Assembly (NCBI RefSeq): GCF_000325705.1 | Contig: NC_019904.1 | Span: 1,558,001-1,622,000, forward strand | Direction of reading: 5' to 3' | DNA: 64,000 nucleotides | DNA from: Echinicola vietnamensis DSM 17526 | GTDB lineage: Bacteria; Bacteroidota; Bacteroidia; Cytophagales; Cyclobacteriaceae | Notes under the pieces: generated by a model | What the model was told of the DNA's origin: nothing | The model's database searches: none | Seen by the model: only the letters and a program-made list of their open reading frames with translations | Shown here: positions 43,886-53,634 of the stretch, one piece after another | Layout of the letters: every line of letters begins with the position of its first letter | Position numbering within the stretch: the first letter of the stretch is position 1 | Position numbers and translations under genes: made by a program

Positions 43886-44387
43886 ATCGTCAGTAATGGT
43901 GGTTTTGGCGTCCCACACACCATCCCAGAACTCATTTTCGGATTCCCCGTTATTGATTACCTGTACATCCGCCCTGGCTCCATTGGGATTGACAACAAAA
44001 AGAAATCCGTTCCGGTCATCATTTATAGGTGTCAATGATCACTTCAAAGTTGTCTTCCAGGTCAAAATCAAAATCCCGTTTCATCTCACGTGCTACCAGT
44101 TTACCAGGCTCACTATCATAACCCCTGAACCCAATGTAAAGGGTTTTGGTGGTATATACAATGGCTACTTCTGTTCTTTCAGTGGCCGGTTCCCCGATAT
44201 TGAGTTCCCTTTGGGTAAAATTGCTGATGGATATGGCCTGTTGCCAGGCGGGGTCATTAAGCTGACCATCCACCTGGGTAGGTGCACTTGAGAAAAATGC
44301 GTAAATCGTATCAGGTCTACTGACCTGGGCCAGGCAAGTAGCATAGCAAATGGCCCAAATCAGAAATGTGATAACGAAACGGCTCAT
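43886..44387 (-). pseudogene. CBM9/DUF5916 protein, frameshifted and truncated
   Basis: The first 122 codons give a signal peptide (ends CLAQ) and a CBM9-like domain: VDGQLNDPAWQQAISISNFT, YIGFRGYDSEPGKLVAREMK, then DNFEVIIDTYK. One extra A near 44022 then shifts the frame; corrected, it reads DDRNGFLFVVNPNGARADVQ, then WDGVWDAKTTITDD, as in intact DUF5916 proteins. Homology stops abruptly at about 43886, where intact relatives continue for several hundred residues. So the gene is doubly broken: an indel and a rearrangement. It follows the pump adaptor gene by 11 nt. Confidence 0.8.
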
Positions 44388-44398
44388 ACAAGCGGAGG

Positions 44399-45472
44399 TT
44401 AGTTGATGGGCATTCCCTCTGTCATTTCCTCATTGGGCTGCAGGAGGATGCGATCCCCGGTATCAAGTGCGCCAAACACCTCGACCGTGCCTTGGTTTTT
44501 CATGCCTGTTTTTACTTTTACCCATTTCAGCTTGCCCTCCACTACCTTTCCCACCGCTTTTCTGCGGAGGGTGGTCAATACAGCGCTGTGAGGTACCCAT
44601 ATACTTCCACCGGTGCGCTGAATGTTCAACTGTACTTCCGCAAAAAGCCCTGCATTCAACTCACTCTTTTGATTGTTTACAACAAATTCCCACATCTCTG
44701 TTCGGGTTTCCGGGTCGATGCTCCGGGCCCGCCTGTAAAAATCTGCTTTGAACAATGTCCCGGGGAAAGGATCTACTTTAAACGTCACAGCGTCCTCCGC
44801 TATAGAACTACCGGTCAGGGCTTCCGGTACCGGTACCTTTAACCGCAATTTTTGATTGTTTTCGATCACCAGCAAAGGGACACCATTATTCCCTCCGACC
44901 AGGTTTCCCGGATCGGTATTCCTTTGGGTGATCACTCCGTTGAAAGGCGCCCGGATGGTAAGATAATCCAGCAATTGTTGCTTTGCCCTAGCGGTATAAT
45001 CTGCTGCCACCAGCCGGGTGCTGTCAGCCATAGCGTTGTTCTTTGCTTTGATCAGGTCGGATTCTGAAACCGTACCAGGCTTTCCGGAGGCTTTCACCAA
45101 CCGCTCAAAGACATCCTTACTGCTCATGTAATCGGCACGGGCAGACTCTACCTCACTGCGGGCTTCAGCATAAGCTGCCTGTACTTCCGGTGCTTCTATT
45201 TTCACCAGGACCGCACCTTTTGATACTTTATCACCAATATCCACCCGTACCTGGTTTACATATCCCTGTACTCTGGCATTCATGCCCGCTTTCTCAAAGG
45301 CATGCAGCTCTGCCGGCAGTGTCAGGGCCTGTGGGGCATTTTGGTAACTCACCGTTATGGTTTCTACTTTTTTTGTCAGCCCCTCCTTGCTTTCCATGCT
45401 ACTTTTTTCAGCTTTATTCGAACATGCTGAAACAATGGCCATATATAAAATTGGCAGGATGTATTTTTTCAT
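44399..45472 (-). CDS. RND efflux periplasmic adaptor lipoprotein
   Basis: About 357 residues from the ATG at 45472; a frame reaching 45547 would overlap the permease gene. The lipoprotein signal is KKYILPILYMAIVSAC. The usual MFP layout is visible: VQGYVNQVRVDIGDKVSKGA for the lipoyl half, a helical hairpin with ESARADYMSSKDVFERLVKA, DYLTIRAPFNGVITQRNTDP, and a barrel domain. It links the permease to the TolC-like channel. Last gene of the pump operon. Confidence 0.9.
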   Translation of the reverse strand: MKKYILPILYMAIVSACSNKAEKSSMESKEGLTKKVETITVSYQNAPQALTLPAELHAFEKAGMNARVQGYVNQVRVDIGDKVSKGAVLVKIEAPEVQAAYAEARSEVESARADYMSSKDVFERLVKASGKPGTVSESDLIKAKNNAMADSTRLVAADYTARAKQQLLDYLTIRAPFNGVITQRNTDPGNLVGGNNGVPLLVIENNQKLRLKVPVPEALTGSSIAEDAVTFKVDPFPGTLFKADFYRRARSIDPETRTEMWEFVVNNQKSELNAGLFAEVQLNIQRTGGSIWVPHSAVLTTLRRKAVGKVVEGKLKWVKVKTGMKNQGTVEVFGALDTGDRILLQPNEEMTEGMPIN

Positions 45473-45515
45473 TATGTTTTGATTTTGCGCTTTCTCCGGT
45501 TTCATATAAGTTTTA

Positions 45516-48500
45516 TTACTGTCCGAAATAAGGACTCTGTTCATCATCCGGATCCAGTGATATGCTTTTGTAGTGTTTCCTTCCTATCAATTGCCAGTAA
45601 ATGGCAGGAAGCATGAAGACAGTGGCAAATACTGAAAACAGCAATCCACCGATCACGGCTATCCCCAATGGAGCCGTTTGTTCGCCTCCCTCACCCAGTC
45701 CAAGCGCCATGGGGGTCATACCTGCTATCATAGCAATGGTGGTCATCAGTATAGGTCTCAACCGATCCTTTATTCCCTCCAGGTGCGGGTTTTGTCTTTG
45801 ATCTTTCCGGTATTGCTCGGCTATGGTAACAAATAATATGGCATTGGCCACTGCCACACCTATGGCCATGATACTGCCCATAAAGGATTGAATGTTAAGC
45901 GTGCTCCCGCTTATCCAAATGAGAAGGAAGGAACCGGCTATTACGGCCGGTACAGTAGAAAGCACCGCGAAAGAGAGCCGGAACGACTGAAAATTGGCCG
46001 CCAGCAGCAGGAAGATCACGGCTACTGCCAACAAAAGGCCGGTACTCAGTTCATTGAAGGTTTGGGTGAGGGTTTCAGCGAGCCCTCTGAATTTCACACT
46101 CATTCCCGCAGGTGGATCGCCCATTGCTTTTAGTTCATTGCGCAGCGTTTTAATGGCTCCTCCCAGGTCTTTGTTGTGCAGGTTTCCCGTGATGGTAATG
46201 AACCGCTGCTGGTTGAGGCGGTCATATTCCCCGATCATGGTCGCCGGTTCCCATTTGCCCACATCACCTGCATAGACGGTTTTCCCGTTTTCCGATTTAA
46301 GCGGCACCCTTTCAATATCATCAGGTTGATCTATTAGGTATTGGGGAAATTCCACCTGCACCTGGTAAGCATGGCCCGATCCGGCATCCAGCCAGTAATT
46401 GGGTTGAGTGAAGCGGCTGGAAGAGGTGGAGGCTGTTACCGACCGGCTGATGTCTTCAATGGTAAGGCCCAACTGGCCGGCACGTACACGGTCATACTCC
46501 AGGTCGATGGAAGGATAGTTCAGTGGAATGCCAAACTGTACGTCCCGCATAAAAGATAATCCTTCTATTCTGTCCTTTATTGCTTCAGCAAATTTTCGTG
46601 ATTCAGAAAGATTTTTACCCTGCACGGCAATTTCCACCGACGTATTGGCTCCCTGGCTCATCACCTGGTCTACCAGGTCGGCAGGTTCGAAAGAGAGGCG
46701 CATATCAGGTATGGCTTCCGCTATCCTTTTCCTGAGGGTCTCTTTGAGGACGTCCAGGTCTTGTCCTGTTTCTTTCAGCTTGATCTTGACAACTGCTTCG
46801 TGCGGGCCACCTGTCCAAAGAAAGATGGTATTGACAGGATAGCTTGGAGGCTGGATGCCGACAAATGCGGAAGTGATCTCTACATTTTCTTTGCCGACCA
46901 CCTCATTTACCACTTCCAGGAACTGCTTTGTTTTCTCTTCGGTGTTTTCGATACGGGTGCCATCGGGCATCCTTAACCGAACCTGCAACTGCCCGGAGTT
47001 TACTTTTGGAAATATCTCTGTGCCGGTAAACTGCCAAAGGGACGCGAGCATGGCAACAATGACTGCCAGGTAAATACCGATGGCCCATCCGCCCTTGTTT
47101 GTGATACCTTTTGTATATCCTGTTACACGGTTTCTAAACCGATGAAACTTTCCATCCTCTTTTTGAGGAACATGATCTTTCAAAAACCAATTGGAAAGAA
47201 TGGGAACCATGGTTTGAGAAAGCAGGAAAGAGGCGATCATGGCGAAGCCTACCGCCAGCGTAAGTGGTAAGAACATGGCCCGGGGTGTGCCGCTCATAAA
47301 AAAGGAGGGGACAAATACGGCAAGGATGCTGATCAGGATGAGAAGTTTCGGCAAGGCAATTTCCTTGCACGCATCCAGGATGGCCCGGGTCTTCGTCTTG
47401 CCCATTTCCTGATGTCGGTGGATATTTTCAATCGTCACAGTCGATTCATCTACAAGAATACCTATCGCCAGTGCCAGTCCGCCTAATGTCATGATATTGA
47501 TTGTCTGTCCGGTAAGGTAAAGGCACACTATTGCCGATAATATGGCAAGCGGTATGGTAAGAATAACGATGAGCGCGCTGCGTCTGTCACCCAAAAACAA
47601 TAACACCATCAGACCGGTAAGCACTGCCCCCAGTATTCCTTCAAAGGACAGGGTTTTCAGGGAGTTGATCACATAGCCTGACTGATCAAATTCGTAACTT
47701 ACCTTGATGTCATCCGGCACAGCCGCCTGCATTTCCGGCAGGCTTGCCTTGATGCGCCTGACGACATCCCAGGTGGAAGCGCTCGCCCGTTTGGTTACCG
47801 GAATATACACCGAGCGGCTACCATTGATCAGGGCATAGCCTGAGGCCACATCGGATCCGTTTTGTACCTCGGCTACATCCCTTACGTATACAGCCGGTCC
47901 GGAACCTTTTTTTAAGGGAATATTGGCCAGCTCCTGAATATCACTTACCACCGTATTTTGATTAACGATCAAGAGTTTGTCCGCTGTCCGGATGTTGCCG
48001 GAGGGAGAGATGGTATTGCCTTTGGCAATGGCCATCACCAGTTCATCCGGGCTGATATTGTAACTACGCAGTTTAGAGGGATCTGCCTTAATAAGCACGG
48101 TACGCTGGTTTCCACCAAAAGGAGGTGGTGCCGACACCCCTGGAATAGAGGCGAATTTGGGGCGTACTTTAAAGAGTGCCAGGTCTTGTATTTCACCCAA
48201 TGACCGGCTTTCACTGCTAAAAACCAATTGGCCTACCGGTGCACCTCCTCCGTCAAACCGGGTAATAAAAGGGGGCACGGTACCCGGAGGCATAAATGCC
48301 CTGGACCGGTTGACCTGGGCCACTACTTCGGCCAGGGCCTGAGACATATCAGTTCCTTCATGAAAAGTGAGCTTCATTAAGGAAACGCCCTGGATCGTTT
48401 TGCTTTCTACTTCTTTTATACCATTAATGTACAGGAAATGATATTCGTAATAGGAGGTCATAAAACCCTCGATCTGATTAGGTGCAAGGCCTCCGTAGGT

Positions 48501-48650
48501 CTGAGCTACATAAATGGTGGGGGTGCCCAGCTTTGGGAATATGTCCACAGGCATGTTCCGTATGGACAAGACCGCAAAAAACACGATAGCCAAAAGGGCT
48601 ACCATGATGGTTACAGGTTTTCTTAATGCGGATATGATTAATTTGATCAT
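45516..48650 (-). CDS. RND efflux permease (AcrB/HAE-like)
   Basis: 1044 residues, full length. It opens with KLIISALRKPVTIMVALLAI and holds the paired repeats of six membrane helices with large periplasmic loops. GGLALAIGILVDESTVTIEN carries the acidic pair of helix 4 (here DE). Specificity cannot be read from the sequence; it clusters with chromate-type transport and superoxide dismutase under one predicted regulator. It starts 3 nt after the TolC-like gene. Confidence 0.92.
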   Translation of the reverse strand: MIKLIISALRKPVTIMVALLAIVFFAVLSIRNMPVDIFPKLGTPTIYVAQTYGGLAPNQIEGFMTSYYEYHFLYINGIKEVESKTIQGVSLMKLTFHEGTDMSQALAEVVAQVNRSRAFMPPGTVPPFITRFDGGGAPVGQLVFSSESRSLGEIQDLALFKVRPKFASIPGVSAPPPFGGNQRTVLIKADPSKLRSYNISPDELVMAIAKGNTISPSGNIRTADKLLIVNQNTVVSDIQELANIPLKKGSGPAVYVRDVAEVQNGSDVASGYALINGSRSVYIPVTKRASASTWDVVRRIKASLPEMQAAVPDDIKVSYEFDQSGYVINSLKTLSFEGILGAVLTGLMVLLFLGDRRSALIVILTIPLAILSAIVCLYLTGQTINIMTLGGLALAIGILVDESTVTIENIHRHQEMGKTKTRAILDACKEIALPKLLILISILAVFVPSFFMSGTPRAMFLPLTLAVGFAMIASFLLSQTMVPILSNWFLKDHVPQKEDGKFHRFRNRVTGYTKGITNKGGWAIGIYLAVIVAMLASLWQFTGTEIFPKVNSGQLQVRLRMPDGTRIENTEEKTKQFLEVVNEVVGKENVEITSAFVGIQPPSYPVNTIFLWTGGPHEAVVKIKLKETGQDLDVLKETLRKRIAEAIPDMRLSFEPADLVDQVMSQGANTSVEIAVQGKNLSESRKFAEAIKDRIEGLSFMRDVQFGIPLNYPSIDLEYDRVRAGQLGLTIEDISRSVTASTSSSRFTQPNYWLDAGSGHAYQVQVEFPQYLIDQPDDIERVPLKSENGKTVYAGDVGKWEPATMIGEYDRLNQQRFITITGNLHNKDLGGAIKTLRNELKAMGDPPAGMSVKFRGLAETLTQTFNELSTGLLLAVAVIFLLLAANFQSFRLSFAVLSTVPAVIAGSFLLIWISGSTLNIQSFMGSIMAIGVAVANAILFVTIAEQYRKDQRQNPHLEGIKDRLRPILMTTIAMIAGMTPMALGLGEGGEQTAPLGIAVIGGLLFSVFATVFMLPAIYWQLIGRKHYKSISLDPDDEQSPYFGQ

Positions 48651-48653
48651 CTC

Positions 48654-50027
48654 TTATAATTGGTTAAAAAAGATTTCCAGGTCACCATTTACAGCAGCGA
48701 TATACAGTAATGCTTTCCAGGCTTCCCAATAGGATTTTCGGAGTTCGATTTCTGCTGCTACCAGCTCATTCCGGGCTTCAATCAGTTCTGTAAAGGTTAT
48801 CAGCCCTGCCTGGTACTGGGATTGTATGGCCTCATACGCATAACGGGCATCCTGGAATTGTACAGGGGTTTCTCCGGCAATGGCCAGTGCAGTGATTAAT
48901 GTGTTATCAGCAACGGACTTTTGCTTATTCAGAGCCAGACGAACCTTTTCCAGTTCCTGTTTATCAGCTTCCGCTTCCAGTTCCTTTACTTTCCAGCGGG
49001 CTTGATAGCGGCTGATCTGGGTCAGTGGCATGGCCAGTTGTATACCAATGCCATAATTGAACCGGTTGAGATGAAACCCGTCAGTCGGGTTATCGACAAA
49101 GGTGTTGCCGTTGTTGTCAAGCTCTACACCGGAACCCCGGCCATAAGCAGTACCCAATACACTTAGGGTGGGCATCCAGCTTAATTTCTCTGCTTTGAAC
49201 AGGTATTGTGAGGTTTCCCAGTCAGCCATGGCCAGTTGTTCTCTCGGATGAGTCATTTCTGTAGATCCTGATAGCCGGGGCAGTACTTTAAAAAAAGTAG
49301 AATCCGCCAGGTTTTCAGGTAAATCAGCCGCAATCAATTCTGACAGTATTGCTTCATATTCAAGAAGGGTGTTTTGTTGCTGTAGGATCTTAATATTTGC
49401 TTTGGAAAGTTCGGTATGAAAGCGTGCGGTATCCACCCCCGAAACCAATCCGGAAGTAGCCAGGCTTACGGCTTGTTCGTAATTGACTTTGGCTCTTTGC
49501 CGATCACTTTCCAGTACATCCAGGATTTGATCGGCAAGGAGGTAATCCAGGTAGGTCCCAGATAACCGCACTTGGTGTTCCAACAAGGTAAGTTTGTTCA
49601 GGGCTGAACTTGCCTGATAACTGCTTTCGGCTGCCTTTACCTTGTTGCCCCTACGCCCGAAGGTGTAAGGCTCCCATTTCATCAGCAAACCGGCAGCCGA
49701 TCCCCAGACCATATCGTTAAGATTCTCAGTAGATGGGGGGCCGCTCACCGGTAAAATGTATTCAGGATAAAACATCCCGGTGAGGTTGTTATAAGTCGAA
49801 TAGTTAGCTTGGGCAGAAGCATTAATATCGGGTATCAATGTACGCCTGGTGGATTTGACCATTTCTCCCGATGCCTCTTTCTTTGCCTCTGCGGCAAGAA
49901 TTCCAGGGTAGTTTTTTGTGGCTGTTTCCAGTAGCTTTTTTATAGGAAGCTGGGTCTGGGAATGTACATTCGTCCAGACAAGGGTAATGAGGACTACCGG
50001 TAGGGTGATCTTAAACATTCGAACCAT
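48654..50027 (-). CDS. TolC-family outer-membrane channel
   Basis: 457 residues with a signal peptide (ends TNVHSQ). Two OEP repeats are visible, including AQANYSTYN, KWEPYTFGRRGNKVKAAESS and YQAGLITFTELIEARNELV. It is the first gene of the tripartite pump operon. A Bacteroidota -7 element (TAGGTTTG) and the shared box TTTCTACAGA lie 26-59 bp upstream. Confidence 0.9.
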   Translation of the reverse strand: MVRMFKITLPVVLITLVWTNVHSQTQLPIKKLLETATKNYPGILAAEAKKEASGEMVKSTRRTLIPDINASAQANYSTYNNLTGMFYPEYILPVSGPPSTENLNDMVWGSAAGLLMKWEPYTFGRRGNKVKAAESSYQASSALNKLTLLEHQVRLSGTYLDYLLADQILDVLESDRQRAKVNYEQAVSLATSGLVSGVDTARFHTELSKANIKILQQQNTLLEYEAILSELIAADLPENLADSTFFKVLPRLSGSTEMTHPREQLAMADWETSQYLFKAEKLSWMPTLSVLGTAYGRGSGVELDNNGNTFVDNPTDGFHLNRFNYGIGIQLAMPLTQISRYQARWKVKELEAEADKQELEKVRLALNKQKSVADNTLITALAIAGETPVQFQDARYAYEAIQSQYQAGLITFTELIEARNELVAAEIELRKSYWEAWKALLYIAAVNGDLEIFFNQL

Positions 50028-50052
50028 TTTTCAATTTGTGATCAATTCATCA

Positions 50053-50086
50053 CAAACCTATGACCCGATTCTGTAGAAATATGGGA
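50053..50086 (-). promoter_or_regulatory. Promoter and regulator box of the pump operon
   Basis: On the minus strand the box TCCCATATTTCTACAGAAT (50086-50068) is followed after a short spacer by TAGGTTTG (50060-50053), an exact TAnnTTTG -7 element. The same box occurs before the dismutase gene and before the two-component genes. The spacing puts the box near -30, as for an activator that contacts polymerase. Confidence 0.75.
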
Positions 50087-50115
50087 ATATAGATGGAAGC
50101 TAGAAGCAGGGTATA

Positions 50116-51465
50116 TTATAAAAAGGTGAAATAATACAGTATGCCGCATATTACACTAACAAGAATTGTTTTCAGCATCTCCCATTTCAGGATGAAATAG
50201 ACAAATGCCGCAATTAATCCTATAACCAATGAAGGAACGTCAATTGTAGCCCACTCCGGGATCAACCATCTTATTCCCAGGGAATGGCTTTCGTTTACTT
50301 TCCCAAAAAGTGTATGGAGAGCGAACCACACCCCAAGATTGAGTACTACACCTACTACAGCAGCTGTAATTCCGGAGAGGGCCGTGGTCAGGTTTTTATT
50401 TCCCCTGAGATATTCTATGTATGGAGCCCCTGTGAATATAAACAGAAAGCAGGGAATAAAGGTAGTCCAGGTTACCAGTATGGAAGCTAAGATTCCCGCC
50501 ATCATTGGGTCCAGGGAACCGGCAAAACGATACGCACCCATAAACCCGACAAATTGTACGACCTGGATAAGTGGACCAGGTGTGGTTTCTGCCATACCCA
50601 GTCCGTCCAGCATCTCGCCGCTTTTCAACCAACCATAGTCTTCCACTGCTTTCTGAGCGATATAGGCCAATACGGAGTAAGCTCCACCAAAGGTAACCAC
50701 AGCCGTTTTGCTGAAAAACAGGCCTTCCGAAAAGAAAATGTTCTCCACTCCTACCCACAGGGCGATCAGTACTAACGGCAGTGCCCATAAACTAAAAAAG
50801 AGGAATACGGTTTTCAGGGTTTTTACCAGGGATGGTTTTACCGGCCGGATGTGGCTATCTATGAAGTAGGCACTCTCTTCCTCACTTTTTTCTCCATGTC
50901 CCTTGATTACATAAAATTTTTCCTCCCAAAGTTTTCCGCCTATAAAACCTGTTAAACCGGCTACCACAACGATATAGGGAAAATCGACCTGGAAGAAAAA
51001 AATGGCGACAAAAGCCAGTGCTGCCATGGTCACCATAACCTCATTTTTTAATGCCCTTTTCCCTATCTTGATGACTGCGCCAATAACGATGGCCAAAACA
51101 GCGGGTTTAATGCCAAAAAATATTGCCTCTACAATTCCTATATCCCGGTATGCCGCATAGAGAATACTCAGTATTAATATGGAGATAAAACCGGGCAGGA
51201 CAAACAATATCCCCGCAACCAGCCCCCCTTTGCTTCTGTGGAGTAACCAGCCGATATAGGTCGCCAGTTGCTGCGCTTCCGGTCCCGGCAATAACATGCA
51301 GTAATTTAGGGCGTGCAGAAAACGGTTCTCACTGATCCATTTTTTTTCCTCTACCAGAATTTTATGGATCACGGCAATCTGCCCGGCAGGCCCTCCAAAG
51401 CTATGAATAGCTACCCGAACCCATACTTTGAAGGCTTCTTTAAAGGAGACCTGTTTATCGATCAT
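50116..51465 (-). CDS. chrA: ChrA-family chromate transporter
   Basis: 449 residues, the long two-domain form. Each half has the CHR pattern: FGGPAGQIAVIHKILVEEKK, then LLPGPEAQQLATYIGWLLH in the first half; TFGGAYSVLAYIAQKAVEDY, then ETTPGPLIQVVQFVGFMGAY in the second. Ten to twelve membrane helices. ChrA exports chromate in exchange for protons. It lies 70 bp after the dismutase gene and has no regulator box of its own, so the two may share a transcript. Confidence 0.92.
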   Translation of the reverse strand: MIDKQVSFKEAFKVWVRVAIHSFGGPAGQIAVIHKILVEEKKWISENRFLHALNYCMLLPGPEAQQLATYIGWLLHRSKGGLVAGILFVLPGFISILILSILYAAYRDIGIVEAIFFGIKPAVLAIVIGAVIKIGKRALKNEVMVTMAALAFVAIFFFQVDFPYIVVVAGLTGFIGGKLWEEKFYVIKGHGEKSEEESAYFIDSHIRPVKPSLVKTLKTVFLFFSLWALPLVLIALWVGVENIFFSEGLFFSKTAVVTFGGAYSVLAYIAQKAVEDYGWLKSGEMLDGLGMAETTPGPLIQVVQFVGFMGAYRFAGSLDPMMAGILASILVTWTTFIPCFLFIFTGAPYIEYLRGNKNLTTALSGITAAVVGVVLNLGVWFALHTLFGKVNESHSLGIRWLIPEWATIDVPSLVIGLIAAFVYFILKWEMLKTILVSVICGILYYFTFL

Positions 51466-51535
51466 ATATTAATATATACGTATAGCTACAAAGGAATGGC
51501 GTGATGGCATTATCCTATATTCCAATGAAATTGAA

Positions 51536-52273
51536 TTATCCGTGCAGTTGTTTAGCAGTTATAAGCCGTTCTGCCACATTATCCCAATTAATAATTTCCA
51601 ATACAGTGTCGACAAATTCTGCTCTCCTGTTTTTGTATTTCAGATAATAAGCATGTTCCCAGACATCTATGACCAATAACGGAACCACGCCCCACTGGGT
51701 GAGCTTCTGGTGGTTTTCACATTGCAATAAAGTGAGGGACCGTGAATACGGCTGATACCCCAATATTCCCCAGCCGCTTCCTTCTACTGATTTTGAGATT
51801 TTGGAGATATATGTTTTCAGGTGATCAAATGAGCCAAAGTCCTTTTCTATCTGTTTCAGCAATTCCGCTTTGGGCTGTGTTTTTTTATTGGTCAGGTTTG
51901 TCCAGAAGATGGAGTGCAGGACATGGCTTGAAAAATGATAGGCCAGCTTTCTTGTCCACAGATCCACCTGATCCATCTCGCCCGATTGAAGGTGCTTTTT
52001 TATGCTTTCCAGGTCTTTATTCGCCCCTTTTACCGCGCCGCCATGATGAAATTCATAATGCAGGTGCAGGGTTTCTTCATCCATGTGTGGCTCTAAGAAT
52101 GTCTTGTTATATGGAAGTGGTTTCTGAATGAAATTACCATTGCTGTCCACCAGTTTATCAATGCCGTTTTCAGTCACATTCTGTGAAAAAACGTTGTTGA
52201 TGGGAAGAATGCTCGCTCCACCCAATATTGCGGAATTCCTTATGAAATCTTTTCTGTTCATCATTGAAGTCAT
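51536..52273 (-). CDS. Exported Fe/Mn superoxide dismutase
   Basis: 245 residues, about 40 more than usual because of an N-terminal export signal (NRKDFIRNSAILGGASILPI, lacking the strict Arg pair). The metal ligands are visible: His in EPHMDEETLHLHYEFHH, His in YHFSSHVLHSIFW, and Asp and His in VIDVWEHAYYLKYKNRRAEF. It removes superoxide in the periplasm. A box TTTCTACAGA lies about 55 bp upstream. The real start may be the Met at 52264 or 52261. Confidence 0.92.
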   Translation of the reverse strand: MTSMMNRKDFIRNSAILGGASILPINNVFSQNVTENGIDKLVDSNGNFIQKPLPYNKTFLEPHMDEETLHLHYEFHHGGAVKGANKDLESIKKHLQSGEMDQVDLWTRKLAYHFSSHVLHSIFWTNLTNKKTQPKAELLKQIEKDFGSFDHLKTYISKISKSVEGSGWGILGYQPYSRSLTLLQCENHQKLTQWGVVPLLVIDVWEHAYYLKYKNRRAEFVDTVLEIINWDNVAERLITAKQLHG

Positions 52274-52304
52274 TTTAATTTAGATATTACACGCATTCAT
52301 AATG

Positions 52305-52339
52305 GTAAAGTAAATCATCAAATCTGTAGAAATTTGGGA
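52305..52339 (-). promoter_or_regulatory. Regulator box and putative promoter of the dismutase gene
   Basis: The minus strand reads TCCCAAATTTCTACAGAT (52339-52322), nearly the same as the box before the pump operon. The -7 candidate TACTTTAC (52312-52305) lies about 10 bp further and is a weak match, which fits a promoter that needs the regulator. Confidence 0.65.
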
Positions 52340-52350
52340 AAATGATCTGT

Positions 52351-53634
52351 TTACCGAAAATTCAACTCAAAAACATGCAGCCCTTCTTCCTGGTGGTAGT
52401 GGAGCTCCCAGCCACTTGTTTCGGCAATCTTGCGGGCAATGGCCAGGCCCAACCCCCAGGTATCGGGATTCCCGGATTGCTTGTAGAAACGGCTGAACAA
52501 TTTGTCCTTTTCTAATACCGTTCCTTTTTCTTGCTTTTCATGCCCGGTGTTGGCAATCATGAGCTTTCTCTCTTTCATTTGAATGTTCACCCTGCCGTTT
52601 TTCTTGTTATGCAGAAAAGCATTTTTAAGCAGGTTCTGTACCAGTATCTCGGTAAGCATCACATTACCCTGCACAATCAAGCTATCTTGTGTTTCGGTTT
52701 TCACTGATATATTTAAGGAAGCTTTCTGTTCTTCGTAATATTCCATTGAACGGTTGATAATGGTGTTTATATCAACCTGTTCTGCAAGAAGAAACTGCCG
52801 GTTTTCAATTTTAGATAGGAGCAAGAGGGTCTTATTCAGCTTTTTTAAGCGTTGTGTAGAGCCGATAATGCCTTCCAGAATTTCCGCCTGCTCCTGTGTG
52901 AGTTCTGCCTGTCCGATAAGCGCTTCCAGCTTTGACTGGATAATGGACAGGGGTGTCTGCATTTCATGGGAGGCGTTTTCAATAAATTGCTTCTGGCTTA
53001 CAAACACTTCCATATTTTTTCGGGCAAGTTCAATAATGGATTCATTCAGCATCCGGAACTCATCTATCCGGGAGGGTGATAATTCAGGTAACTGCTGCTT
53101 GTCAAGACGAAAATACCGGAGTTCTCCCAGCGTTTCAAAAAACGGTTTCCATATTTTTTTGGAGATTATGTGTTGTGATAAATAAAAAGAAAGCGCTAAA
53201 CCCAGTAATAAACCTCCCAGTGTAATGGCAATGGTGCTGATCATTTCAGCCGCTTCCAGGTGGGGCTTTACAATTTCCAGCCGGTAATGCTTTCCCTGTA
53301 ATTTCGCAAAAGTGGTCAGCCTGCGGTATTCATCGAACTCATCATCAACAGGCTCATAAATGAGGGTGTCAGTGTAGCTTTCGTAGCTTTCCTGAAAAGC
53401 AGCTTTTTCAACAGGATAAAAGGTAAAATCGTCCAGCGGGTTATCTTCTTTGAAGGGAGCTTCAGGGTTTTCTTCAAGGTAAGCCAGCAGGTTGACTTTG
53501 CGGTTGTACAACACTTCATCTACATTTTGAAGTACGTTCCAGCTTAGCACCAGGTAAAACAATATGGAAAAAATCCCGAACAAGATCAGGAAATAAAGCA
53601 ATTGAATCCGAGAGGTGTAGGTAAGTAGTTTCAT
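52351..53634 (-). CDS. Sensor histidine kinase
   Basis: 427 residues. Two membrane helices (about 10-32 and 130-152) enclose a periplasmic sensor of about 100 residues rich in acidic groups. HisKA follows with FIENASHEMQTPLSIIQSKL (phospho-His near 223) and HATPase_c with NTLIQNLL-like N box and DTWGLGLAIARKIAETSGW. The signal may be a metal ion or oxidant, judging from the neighbours. Its ATG overlaps the regulator gene by 4 nt. Confidence 0.93.
   Translation of the reverse strand: MKLLTYTSRIQLLYFLILFGIFSILFYLVLSWNVLQNVDEVLYNRKVNLLAYLEENPEAPFKEDNPLDDFTFYPVEKAAFQESYESYTDTLIYEPVDDEFDEYRRLTTFAKLQGKHYRLEIVKPHLEAAEMISTIAITLGGLLLGLALSFYLSQHIISKKIWKPFFETLGELRYFRLDKQQLPELSPSRIDEFRMLNESIIELARKNMEVFVSQKQFIENASHEMQTPLSIIQSKLEALIGQAELTQEQAEILEGIIGSTQRLKKLNKTLLLLSKIENRQFLLAEQVDINTIINRSMEYYEEQKASLNISVKTETQDSLIVQGNVMLTEILVQNLLKNAFLHNKKNGRVNIQMKERKLMIANTGHEKQEKGTVLEKDKLFSRFYKQSGNPDTWGLGLAIARKIAETSGWELHYHQEEGLHVFELNFR

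Noticed and set aside
43883..43935. Upstream part of the open frame ending at 43414 as a real N-terminus
   Set aside because: These codons read the broken CBM9/DUF5916 gene in the wrong frame, so they do not belong to the fragment.
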